DNA of 64,000 bases from Leifsonia sp. Leaf336 (GTDB lineage Bacteria; Actinomycetota; Actinomycetes; Actinomycetales; Microbacteriaceae), in assembly GCF_001423695.1 (NCBI RefSeq), contig NZ_LMOZ01000001.1, forward strand, positions 1,622,443-1,686,442, read 5' to 3'. This document shows, one piece after another, positions 7,530-17,685 of the stretch. Below the pieces are notes generated by a model. That model did no database searches, was not told where the DNA came from, and saw nothing but the letters and a program-made list of their open reading frames with translations. The translations under genes were made by a program, and so were the position numbers. Position 1 is the stretch's first letter. Each line of letters starts with the position of its first letter.

Positions 7530-8555
7530 ATGGATCTCGCAGTTCTCTGGTTCGGCATCATCGGCTTCTTCTTCATCGGCTACTTCGTGCTCGACGGGTT
7601 CGACTTCGGCGTCGGGATGTCGCTGCCGTTCCTCGGCAAGGATGAGACCGACCGGCGCGTCCTCATCAACACGATCGGCCCGGTCTGGGACCTCAACGAG
7701 ACCTGGCTGATCGTCGGAGGCGCCGCCCTGTTCGCTGCCTTCCCGGACTGGTACGCAACGCTGTTCAGCGGCTTCTACCTGGCGCTGCTGCTCATCCTGA
7801 TCGCGCTCATCCTGCGCGGGGTCTCGTTCGAGTACCGGCACCAGCGCCCGGAGTCGCAATGGAAGCGCCGGTTCGACGCCATGATCGTGATCGGTTCCGC
7901 CGTGCCGGCCTTCCTCTGGGGCGTGGCCTTCTCGAACATCGTCCAGGGAGTCGCCCTGGACGCGCACCACGACTACACGGGCACGCTCTTCGATCTCCTG
8001 AACGGCTACGCCCTGCTGGGCGGCCTGACCACCCTGCTGCTGTTCTTCACGCACGGAGCGGTGTTCGTCTCGCTGAAGACGGAGGGCGACATCCGACTGC
8101 GCGCACGGAGGCTCGCCACCCGCTCCGGCGCGCTCACCATCGTGGTCGCCGCGGCCTTCCTCGCGTGGACCGTCATCGCCCACTTCTCCGTTGTGCTCCT
8201 CGTGCTCGCGCTGCTCGCGGCCGTGGCGCTGGTGGCCTCCTGGGTGCTGAACCTGCGCGGTGCGGAAGGCTGGTCGTTCGGCTTCATGGCCGCGACGATC
8301 GCGTTCGCCGTCGCGGCGCTGTTCGCCGCACTCTTCCCGAACGTGATGCCGTCGGTCCCGAACCCGGAGAACAGCCTGACCATCGCCAACGCCTCCAGCT
8401 CGGTGACGACGCTGACGATCATGACCTGGGTCGCCGCGATCTTCCTCCCGCTGATCCTGCTCTACCAGGGCTTCACCTACTGGGTCTTCCGCAAGCGCGT
8501 GACCCGGGCGCACATCCCGGACGACCACCCCGAGCCCGAACCGGCGGCCGTCTGA
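7530..8555 (+). CDS. cydB: Cytochrome bd oxidase subunit II
   Basis: Second structural subunit of the bd oxidase, 341 residues with about eight hydrophobic helices. The N-terminal segment, running from LWFGIIGFFFIGYFVLDGFD to the start of GVGM, and the TIGPVWDLNETWLIVGGAAL segment are strongly conserved CydB signatures. The gene follows cydA by 12 nt, and that gap is almost entirely the AGGAGGAG ribosome binding site; cydD begins 1 nt after its stop. Gene order, spacing and shared strand show one transcript for oxidase and maturation factors. Confidence 0.95.
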   Translation: MDLAVLWFGIIGFFFIGYFVLDGFDFGVGMSLPFLGKDETDRRVLINTIGPVWDLNETWLIVGGAALFAAFPDWYATLFSGFYLALLLILIALILRGVSFEYRHQRPESQWKRRFDAMIVIGSAVPAFLWGVAFSNIVQGVALDAHHDYTGTLFDLLNGYALLGGLTTLLLFFTHGAVFVSLKTEGDIRLRARRLATRSGALTIVVAAAFLAWTVIAHFSVVLLVLALLAAVALVASWVLNLRGAEGWSFGFMAATIAFAVAALFAALFPNVMPSVPNPENSLTIANASSSVTTLTIMTWVAAIFLPLILLYQGFTYWVFRKRVTRAHIPDDHPEPEPAAV

Positions 8556-8556
8556 C

Positions 8557-10185
8557 ATGCGCCCGCTCGATCCCCGCCTCCTCCGCTACGCGTCGGCCAC
8601 CCGGCTGACGCTGGCGGCGGGCGCGCTCGTCACCCTGGCGCAGACCGCCGCGGTGATCGCATTCGCGTGGCTGGTCACGCAGCTGGTGGTGCGCGCGATC
8701 GCGGGAGCCCCGTTCGCCGAGCTGAGCCCGCTCTTCGCCGGACTCGTCGTCGTGGTGATCGGTCGTGGGGCCCTGCTGTGGCTCGCAGAGGCGGTGTCCG
8801 CGCGGGGCGGGGCGACGGTCGTCGGCCAACTGCGGTCGCAGCTCGTGGACGCGTTCGGCCGGCTCGGCCCTGGTGGGCTCGCGGGCCGAAGCAACGCGGA
8901 GCTCACGCTCGTCGCGGGCCGCGGGATGGACGCGCTCGACGGCTACTTCGCCCGCTACCTCCCGCAGCTGATCGCCACCGCGGTGTCGATGCCCCTGCTC
9001 GTGCTGGTGATCGGCTGGCAGGATCTGACCAGCGGGATCATCCTCGTGGCGACGCTGCCGCTCATCCCGCTGTTCATGGTGCTCGTCGGCTGGGCGACGC
9101 AGGCGGCGCAGAAGCGGCAGTGGGCGGCGCTCTCGACGCTCTCGAAGGGCTTCCTCGACGTCGTCGCCGGCCTCCCTACGCTCACGCTCTTCGGACGGCA
9201 GCACCGGCAGGAGGCGCACATCCGCCGGGTGAGCGAGGAGTACCGATCGCGCACGATGACGGTGCTGCGGATGTCGTTCCTCTCGGGGTTCGTGCTGGAG
9301 CTCGCCGCCAGCCTGTCGGTCGCGCTCATCGCCGTGGCGATCGGGCTGCGGCTGCTGGGCGGCTCGCTCGACCTGTCGGTCGGGCTCTTCGTCCTCCTGC
9401 TCGCGCCCGAGGCGTTCCTGCCGCTGCGGAACGTCGGCGCGGCCTATCACGCCGCGACCGAGGGCATGCAGGCGGCTGCCGACGCGTTCGAGGTGATCGA
9501 GGCGGCGGCCGAGGTGCCGGCGGAGGCCGCGGTCGCTGCGGTGGACGCCCCGGGTCTCGTGTTCGCCGATGCCGGCGTCGCGTACGAGGGGCGGAACGTC
9601 GTTTCGGGCTTCTCCGCGGAGGTGCCTCTCGGCACGCTCGCCGTGCTGAGCGCGCCGAGCGGAGCGGGCAAGTCGAGCCTGGTCGCCGCGGCGCTCGGCT
9701 TCGTGGCGCACGACGGCCGGATCGCCGCGGGAGGCCGGGAGGACGCGGCAGGCCGTCGCGACGCCATCGCGTGGGCGGGCCAGCGGCCGGGCCTCCTCGC
9801 CGGCACGGTCGGCGAGAACGTGGCGCTCGGTGACCCCGAGCCGTCGGCGCGCGGTGTCGCCGAGGCGCTGAGCGCGGCGGCGGCGAGCGAGCTCGCGCCG
9901 GACCTGGTCGTGGGCGCGGGCGGCGCCGGACTGTCCGGCGGTCAGGCCCAGCGGGTCGCAGTGGCCCGCGCCCTCTACCGGCTGCGGTCGCGGTCGTGTC
10001 CTGTGCTGATCCTGGACGAGCCGACCTCCGCCCTCGACGCGGCGACCGAGGCCGAACTGGTGGCTTCGCTGCGGGGGATCGCGCGGAGCGGCGTCGCCGT
10101 GCTCGTGGTGAGCCATCGGGAGGCCGTCGTGGCGGCCGCCGACGTGATCCTCGAAACGGGGGTGCTGTCCGATGTCGCTCGCTGA
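8557..10185 (+). CDS. cydD: Thiol-reductant ABC exporter subunit CydD
   Basis: Half-transporter of the CydDC exporter, which moves glutathione/cysteine-type thiols in E. coli and is required for bd oxidase assembly. The 542 residues comprise an N-terminal six-helix membrane domain, with LAETVSA-type and RWAALSTLSKGFLDVVAGLPT-type loop sequences typical of CydD, and a C-terminal ABC domain: Walker A APSGAGKS near 366-373, signature LSGGQAQR at 459-466 and ILDEPTSALD. Actinobacteria lack glutathione, so the exported thiol here is uncertain. The 3' end overlaps cydC by 14 nt. The start ATG is 1 nt after cydB. Confidence 0.92.
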   Translation: MRPLDPRLLRYASATRLTLAAGALVTLAQTAAVIAFAWLVTQLVVRAIAGAPFAELSPLFAGLVVVVIGRGALLWLAEAVSARGGATVVGQLRSQLVDAFGRLGPGGLAGRSNAELTLVAGRGMDALDGYFARYLPQLIATAVSMPLLVLVIGWQDLTSGIILVATLPLIPLFMVLVGWATQAAQKRQWAALSTLSKGFLDVVAGLPTLTLFGRQHRQEAHIRRVSEEYRSRTMTVLRMSFLSGFVLELAASLSVALIAVAIGLRLLGGSLDLSVGLFVLLLAPEAFLPLRNVGAAYHAATEGMQAAADAFEVIEAAAEVPAEAAVAAVDAPGLVFADAGVAYEGRNVVSGFSAEVPLGTLAVLSAPSGAGKSSLVAAALGFVAHDGRIAAGGREDAAGRRDAIAWAGQRPGLLAGTVGENVALGDPEPSARGVAEALSAAAASELAPDLVVGAGGAGLSGGQAQRVAVARALYRLRSRSCPVLILDEPTSALDAATEAELVASLRGIARSGVAVLVVSHREAVVAAADVILETGVLSDVAR

Positions 10186-11908
10186 ACGGACCCGGTCGCG
10201 GGAGGAGCGCGTGCAGACGCGGCGCATCCTCCGGTTGGCCCTGCCTCCCGCCCGCCGGTTGTGGGTGGCGATCGCGTTCGGCGCCCTGAGCGGCGCGTGC
10301 GCCGTCGCGCTGCTCGGTGTGTCGGCCTGGCTGATCACGCGCGCTGCCGAGCAGCCCGCGCTCATGTACATCTCGATGGCTGTCGTCGGTGTGCGCGCCT
10401 TCGCGCTCGGACGGGCGTTCTTCCGCTACCTGGAACGGCTGGCGGGGCACAATGCCGCGTTCGGGCGCCTCGGTACGATCCGGTCGGACCTGTTCGCACG
10501 CCTGGTCCCGCTCGGACCGGACGGCATCGGCGCGCCGCGCGACGACGGCGGCCGGCGCGCTGACAGCGCGCGCGGAGGTGAGCTGCTCGCGCGACTGGCG
10601 GACGACGTCGACGAACTGCCCGATCTCTCGTTGCGGGTCGTGCAGCCCCTGGTCTCCGGCGGGATCGTCGTGCTGGCGAGCGTCGTCGCGGCATTCCTCT
10701 TCCTCCCTTCGGCCGGGATCGCGCTGCTGGTGACGCTCGCCGTCGCGTTCGTCGTCGGCACGCTGGTGAACCGGTGGGCGGCGGGAACCTCCGAGCGGCG
10801 GGTCGCGCCGCTGCGTGCCGAGGTATCGGCCGCCGTGAACGACCTGGTGACGAACCTCGACGTGCTGATCGCCTTCGACGGGCTCGGGGCGGCCGCTGAG
10901 CGCATCCGTTCGGCGAGCGCTCGGCTCACCGCCGCGATGCGCACGCGCGCTGCCGGGCTCGGCCTGACCGCGGGAGCGGTGTCGCTGCTCGCCGGCGCCG
11001 CGTCGCTGCTCGCCCTCGCGGGAGGCATCCCGGCTCTTCAGGACGGCCGCATCGACGGTCCCGTGCTCGCCGTCATCGTGCTGCTCCCGCTCGCGGTCTT
11101 CGAGGTGTTCGGCACGCTGCCGCTGGCGTTCGGCGCATGGCGGCGCGTGCGTGCGAGTGCGGAGCGGATCGCCGACACGGTTCCGGCGGCGGTGCCGGCC
11201 GGCGTCCCGGTCGATACCCCCGATGCGGCGGCGCTCGAGGTGGAGGGCGTGCCCGACCTCCGGGTGCGGCTCTCGTCGGCTCACTGGCCCGGGTCATCGT
11301 CGCCGGTGCTCCGGGATGTCGCGCTCGACCTGCGCGCGGGCGAGCGGGTGGTGCTGACCGGCGCCACAGGCGCGGGGAAGACGGCGTTGGCCCACGTGCT
11401 GGCGCGGTTCCTCGACCTCGACGGATCGTACGCGATCGACGGCACCGACGTGCGGACCGTCCGCCAGGACGACGTGCGCCGCGTCGTCGGGCTGGTGGAG
11501 CAGCACCCGTACCTGTTCGACTCCGACCTGCGGCAGAACCTGCTCTTCGCCCGCGACACCGCGACCGACGACGAGCTGCTGGCGGTGCTCGACCGGGTGG
11601 GCCTCGGGGAGTGGTCGCGCTCGCGGGGCGGACTGGACACGCCGGTCGGCGAACGCGGCGCGCTCGTCTCGGGAGGCCAGGCGCAGCGCATCGCACTCGC
11701 GCGGGCACTGCTGGCCGACTTCCCGGTGCTCGTCGTGGACGAGCCGACGGCCAACGTGGACTCCGCTGTCGCCGACCGCATCGTGAGCGACATCCTCCGC
11801 ACGGCGGCCGATGACGGCCGCACCGTGCTGCTGATCTCGCACACCGACGTCCCCGACCACCTCGTCACGCGGCGCCTGCGTCTGGAGGCCGGCACACTGG
11901 CCGCCTAG
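10172..11908 (+). CDS. cydC: Thiol-reductant ABC exporter subunit CydC
   Basis: Second half of the CydDC exporter, 578 residues: a membrane domain with six predicted helices, then an ABC domain with Walker A GATGAGKT at 397-404, signature VSGGQAQR at 499-506 and VVDEPTANVD. The EQHPYLFDSDLRQNLLFAR Q-loop/Pro-loop region is typical of CydC. It starts inside the end of cydD (14-nt overlap) and is the last gene of the operon; the next gene converges from the other strand after 21 nt. CydD and CydC act as a heterodimer, so both signature motifs being intact indicates a functional pair. Confidence 0.92.
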   Translation: MSLAERTRSREERVQTRRILRLALPPARRLWVAIAFGALSGACAVALLGVSAWLITRAAEQPALMYISMAVVGVRAFALGRAFFRYLERLAGHNAAFGRLGTIRSDLFARLVPLGPDGIGAPRDDGGRRADSARGGELLARLADDVDELPDLSLRVVQPLVSGGIVVLASVVAAFLFLPSAGIALLVTLAVAFVVGTLVNRWAAGTSERRVAPLRAEVSAAVNDLVTNLDVLIAFDGLGAAAERIRSASARLTAAMRTRAAGLGLTAGAVSLLAGAASLLALAGGIPALQDGRIDGPVLAVIVLLPLAVFEVFGTLPLAFGAWRRVRASAERIADTVPAAVPAGVPVDTPDAAALEVEGVPDLRVRLSSAHWPGSSSPVLRDVALDLRAGERVVLTGATGAGKTALAHVLARFLDLDGSYAIDGTDVRTVRQDDVRRVVGLVEQHPYLFDSDLRQNLLFARDTATDDELLAVLDRVGLGEWSRSRGGLDTPVGERGALVSGGQAQRIALARALLADFPVLVVDEPTANVDSAVADRIVSDILRTAADDGRTVLLISHTDVPDHLVTRRLRLEAGTLAA

Positions 11909-11929
11909 CCGAGAACCGTCGGGCGATGT

Positions 11930-12715
11930 TCAGCGCAGCGGACGCGTCAGAGCGCCGAACCGCGCACGCCAGGCGGAGGTGCGCGCCGGGTCATGGCCGA
12001 GTGCGGGCCCGTCGACCCAGACGGTGACGTCGCGGATGCCGTGCAGCGCGTTGACCGCCCAGAGGGTCACGCCCTCCAGCTCGGAGGGACGCACCGCCTC
12101 CTCCTCGACGGGGATGCGAAGCGCCGCGGCGATGCCGCGCACCGTACGCGCCGAAACGCTGTCCACCCGTGCGAGCTCGAACGGCGGGGCGCAGAGCGTC
12201 TCTCCGCGCCACCAGAGCAGTGCCGTGGTCGTTCCGTCGCAGACCCGGCCTTCGTCGAGCAGCACGGCCTCCTGAGCGCCGTCGCGCTGGGCACGCTGGC
12301 GCAGCGCGTTGAGGCGGTCGATGTCCGGTCCCTTCAGGTGCGGGGCCTGCCGCGGGTCGGTCGCGGCGGTCGCGACCACCAGGTCGGTTCCGAGCGGGGG
12401 AGCGGTCCGCAGCCGGAAGCGGAGTCGCAGCGCCTCCCGTGCGCGCACGAGCTCGAAGCGCGGGAACCAGCGGCCGTCGTCGGGGAGCAGCGCGATGCCG
12501 GCCTCCCAGAACGCGTCGAGGGAGGCGCGATCGCCGAAGCCCTGGAACGCCGCGGTCTCGGCGAACCGCTCGCGGTGCAGCGAGAGCGCGAGAGCCCGCC
12601 CCGAGGCCACCAGGAACGAGTCGGCGGCAAGCAACTCGGTCTCCACGACCTCGCAATCGTCGCGCGTGACGAGCGCGCCGGCGGCCCAGTCGTAGAGAGT
12701 GGCCGTCGCATCCAT
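11930..12715 (-). CDS. pabC: Class IV PLP aminotransferase, probable aminodeoxychorismate lyase
   Basis: Fold-type IV PLP enzyme of 261 residues, most likely the lyase that converts 4-amino-4-deoxychorismate to p-aminobenzoate and pyruvate for folate synthesis. The probable PLP lysine is K128 in APHLKGPDIDRLNALR, aligning with the Lys-containing LK...LNRL segment of PabC; the downstream QEAVLLDEGRVCDGTTTALLWWRG is the conserved cofactor-phosphate segment. The N-terminal third is poorly conserved. It is divergent from a chorismate-binding enzyme gene (12787) with 71 nt between, which supports a folate role. No PabA-type glutaminase gene is present here. A branched-chain or D-amino acid transaminase is the alternative. 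Confidence 0.7.
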   Translation of the reverse strand: MDATATLYDWAAGALVTRDDCEVVETELLAADSFLVASGRALALSLHRERFAETAAFQGFGDRASLDAFWEAGIALLPDDGRWFPRFELVRAREALRLRFRLRTAPPLGTDLVVATAATDPRQAPHLKGPDIDRLNALRQRAQRDGAQEAVLLDEGRVCDGTTTALLWWRGETLCAPPFELARVDSVSARTVRGIAAALRIPVEEEAVRPSELEGVTLWAVNALHGIRDVTVWVDGPALGHDPARTSAWRARFGALTRPLR

Positions 12716-12786
12716 CCGCCCAGGCTAATGCAGCAGACGGACGAGGCCGGTGCAGCGGAGGCACCGGGCTAGGGCAGACTGGAGCA

Positions 12787-14229
12787 GTGCTCCTCCCGCC
12801 CCGCACGCACCGGCTCGACGTCGCCGTCGACCCGGCCGACGCCTTCGTCGCGCTCTTCGGCGACGGCGGACGCGACGAAAGACGCGACGCCAGACGCGAC
12901 GCCGGGCGCGACGCCGTCTGGCTGGACGCCGGCCCCGGCGCCGAGAGCGGGCGCAGCTTCATCGGCACGGGCTCCCGCGCCATCACGGCCTCCGTCGCCG
13001 CCGGGACCGTCTCGGACGACGCCGGCACTCGAGAGGGCCACATCCTGGGCCTCCTCCGGGAACGCATCGGCCCCGGTGAGGACACAGCAGGCTTCCCCCT
13101 CGGCTGGGCCGGCTGGCTCGGCTACGAGGCCGGAGCTGTGCCGCTGGGTGTCCCGTATCGCGCGGGCGACGGGGCGGATGCGGCCTTCCTCCAGGTCGAC
13201 CGGTTGATCGCCTTCGACCACGCCGACGGCTCGGTCACCCTCGTCGACGCCACGGACAACGGCGGCTGGCTCCCGCAGGCCGCGGCCGCTCTCCGCACGG
13301 CCGCAGGAGCGGCCGACGCCTACGAACGCGCGCATCCCGTCGTCGGCACGGAGGCGTCGGTCCCGGTCTCGTGGCGCCACGACGATGCCGACTACCTCGC
13401 CATGATCGTCGCGTGCCAGGAGGCCATCCGCGCGGGCGACGCCTACCAGCTCTGCCTGACCAATACGGCGACGGCGCGCACCGAGGCCGACCCCCTGGCC
13501 GTGCATCTTCGACTGCGCAGGGCCAGCCCGTCCCATCACGCCGGCTTCCTCCGGATCGCCGGCGAGACGCTGGTCAGCTCCTCGCCAGAGCAGTTCCTGC
13601 TGGTGACGGCCGACGGCGCCCTCCGGACCAAGCCCATCAAGGGCACCCGGCCCCGCGGTGCGACCCTCGCGGAGGATCTCCGCCTCCGGGCCGAGCTGGA
13701 GGCCAGCGAGAAGGAGCAGGCCGAGAACGTCATGATCGTCGACCTCATGCGCAACGACCTCGGCCGGGTGAGCGTCACCGGGAGCGTGAGCGTGCGCCAC
13801 ATCCTGGAGGTCGAGAGCTACGCGCAGGTGCACCAACTCGTCAGCACCGTCGAGGGCAGGCTGCTGCCGGGTCTCACCGCCGTCGACGCGCTGGCCGCCG
13901 CGTTCCCGGCCGGCTCGATGACCGGCGCGCCGAAGCTGTCGGCGATGCGCATCCTCGCCGGCCTCGAAGAAGGACCACGCGGCGTCTACGCGGGCTGCTT
14001 CGGCGTTCTGGCGGCCGACGGCTCCGCCGACCTCGCCATGGTGATCCGCAGCCTGCGATTCCGCGACGGCACCGTGACGATCGGCGCGGGAGGCGGCATC
14101 ACCGCCCTCTCGGTGCCGGAGGAGGAGCTGGAGGAAGTGCGCGTGAAGGCCGACGCCCTCCTCCGAGCCGCCGGTCTGCGACCTCCCGGCCGCCTCCCAG
14201 GGAACGGATCGGAAGGCGCGAACGTTTAG
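12787..14229 (+). CDS. pabB: Chorismate-binding enzyme, probable aminodeoxychorismate synthase component I
   Basis: Anthranilate synthase/PabB-superfamily enzyme of 480 residues, expected to aminate chorismate with glutamine-derived ammonia. The C-terminal chorismate-binding domain is clear: [59 protein letters not shown], and [20 protein letters not shown] followed by YAGCFGVL. PabB is preferred over TrpE or an isochorismate synthase because of the divergent PabC-like gene; a salvage or siderophore role is the alternative. Residues 28-43 are a four-fold (G/R)RD(E/A) repeat encoded by a 12-bp tandem repeat (12869-12916), absent from the family core. The start is GTG 12787 with GGAG only 3 nt away, so the initiation site is not certain. 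Confidence 0.8.
   Translation: MLLPPRTHRLDVAVDPADAFVALFGDGGRDERRDARRDAGRDAVWLDAGPGAESGRSFIGTGSRAITASVAAGTVSDDAGTREGHILGLLRERIGPGEDTAGFPLGWAGWLGYEAGAVPLGVPYRAGDGADAAFLQVDRLIAFDHADGSVTLVDATDNGGWLPQAAAALRTAAGAADAYERAHPVVGTEASVPVSWRHDDADYLAMIVACQEAIRAGDAYQLCLTNTATARTEADPLAVHLRLRRASPSHHAGFLRIAGETLVSSSPEQFLLVTADGALRTKPIKGTRPRGATLAEDLRLRAELEASEKEQAENVMIVDLMRNDLGRVSVTGSVSVRHILEVESYAQVHQLVSTVEGRLLPGLTAVDALAAAFPAGSMTGAPKLSAMRILAGLEEGPRGVYAGCFGVLAADGSADLAMVIRSLRFRDGTVTIGAGGGITALSVPEEELEEVRVKADALLRAAGLRPPGRLPGNGSEGANV
12869..12916 (+). repeat. 12-bp tandem repeat, four units, inside pabB
   Basis: Four in-frame units of the form GACGCGACGCCN (12869-12880, 12881-12892, 12893-12904, 12905-12916), with the first ending AAA and the last beginning GG. 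They encode [16 protein letters not shown], a charged insertion in the poorly conserved N-terminal part of the protein. Copy number would be prone to slippage without breaking the frame. Confidence 0.8.
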
Positions 14230-14312
14230 TACCCTGGAAGCTCGGGCTGCGCGCCCGACGCCTTCTCGCTGCGAGGCCGGTCCGGCCGCGGCGACATCCG
14301 AGAGAGAGTCCA

Positions 14313-16901
<2,589 letters not shown>

Positions 16902-16942
16902 GTCCTGGTCTGTGTCGCGGTCTGTTTCGCTGACACGACGAT

Positions 16943-16984
16943 GAGCGGCGGTCCTCCCCAGGAGGGCCGCCGCTCGTGTTTTCC
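16943..16984 (+). terminator. Rho-independent terminator after leuS
   Basis: GAGCGGCGGTCCTCC-CCA-GGAGGGCCGCCGCTC forms a 15-bp stem (one G-T wobble) with a 3-nt loop, followed by GTGTTTT. It begins 42 nt after the leuS stop and insulates leuS from comEA. Confidence 0.85.
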
Positions 16985-17025
16985 ACGGATCCGGAGTTCG
17001 TCCCGGGTCGCCGGAGGCCCATGCC

Positions 17026-17031
17026 TAGCGT
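17026..17031 (+). promoter_or_regulatory. Putative -10 before comEA
   Basis: TAGCGT lies 6 nt before the comEA ATG, and the intervening GGAGGA is also a ribosome binding site. The identical arrangement TAGCGTGGAGG-N-ATG occurs before the ABC ATPase gene at 40016. Confidence 0.4.
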
Positions 17032-17037
17032 GGAGGA

Positions 17038-17685
17038 ATGCGACATCGGGCGGAGGGCACGGAGCCGCCTCGGACGCGCCGGCTGAGAGTCGGCGTCGGG
17101 GCGGCGACCGTGTTGCTCATCGGCGCGTTCGTCGTCGCCGTGCTCGTGTCGGGAATGTCCGGTGGACGGAACGTGCCCCTGCCGTCGGCATCCACGGGGG
17201 CGTCAGCGACGCCGACCGCGTCCTCCACGCGTCCGGCGGCCCCGACCGCGGACGAGCTCTACGTCCACGTCTCGGGCGCGGTGAATCGGCCAGGTCTCAT
17301 CCGCGTCGCCGCAGGCTCGCGCGTCGTCGACGCGATCGAGGCCGCGGGAGGGTTCGCCGAGACCGCGGACCAGGCGGGTGTCAACCTCGCACGTCTCGTC
17401 CAAGACGGAGAGCAGTTGCGGGTTCCAGTCGTCGGTGAGGTGCCGCCGCAGGCCGAGGGGTCCTCCGAGTCCGCTTCGGGCGGAGTGAGCGGCGGTCCCA
17501 TCGACCTCAACCGTGCGACGGCCGCTCAGCTCGAGACGCTGCCGCGGATCGGCCCGGCGCTCGCGCAGCGCATCATCGAGTGGCGCGAAGCGAACGGACG
17601 GTTCTCCGCGGTGACCGACCTCCGCAATGTGTCGGGCGTCGGCGAGAAGATCTTCGACGCGCTCAAAGACCGGGTGACGGTCTGA
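17038..17685 (+). CDS. comEA: ComEA-family DNA-binding protein
   Basis: Membrane-anchored double-stranded DNA receptor of the competence/DNA-uptake machinery. The 215 residues have an N-terminal transmembrane anchor (VGAATVLLIGAFVVAVLVSG), a Thr/Ala/Pro linker, a SLBB-type domain (ELYVHVSGAVNRPGLIRV...ADQAGVNLARLVQDGEQLRVP) and a C-terminal helix-hairpin-helix pair (IDLNRATAAQLETLPRIGPA and DLRNVSGVGEKIFDALKDRV) that contacts DNA. It starts at ATG 17038 after GGAGGA. The stop shares one base with the start of comEC (TGATG), so the receptor and the channel are translationally coupled. Many actinobacteria keep these genes without proven competence. Confidence 0.9.
   Translation: MRHRAEGTEPPRTRRLRVGVGAATVLLIGAFVVAVLVSGMSGGRNVPLPSASTGASATPTASSTRPAAPTADELYVHVSGAVNRPGLIRVAAGSRVVDAIEAAGGFAETADQAGVNLARLVQDGEQLRVPVVGEVPPQAEGSSESASGGVSGGPIDLNRATAAQLETLPRIGPALAQRIIEWREANGRFSAVTDLRNVSGVGEKIFDALKDRVTV

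Noticed and set aside
5976-8558. Long minus-strand open frame across cydA and cydB
   Set aside because: Low-complexity Asp/Arg/Gln/Glu product typical of antisense frames; cydAB on the plus strand explain the sequence.
14230-14312. T-box or other riboswitch before leuS
   Set aside because: Only 83 nt, with no T-box consensus or specifier loop seen.
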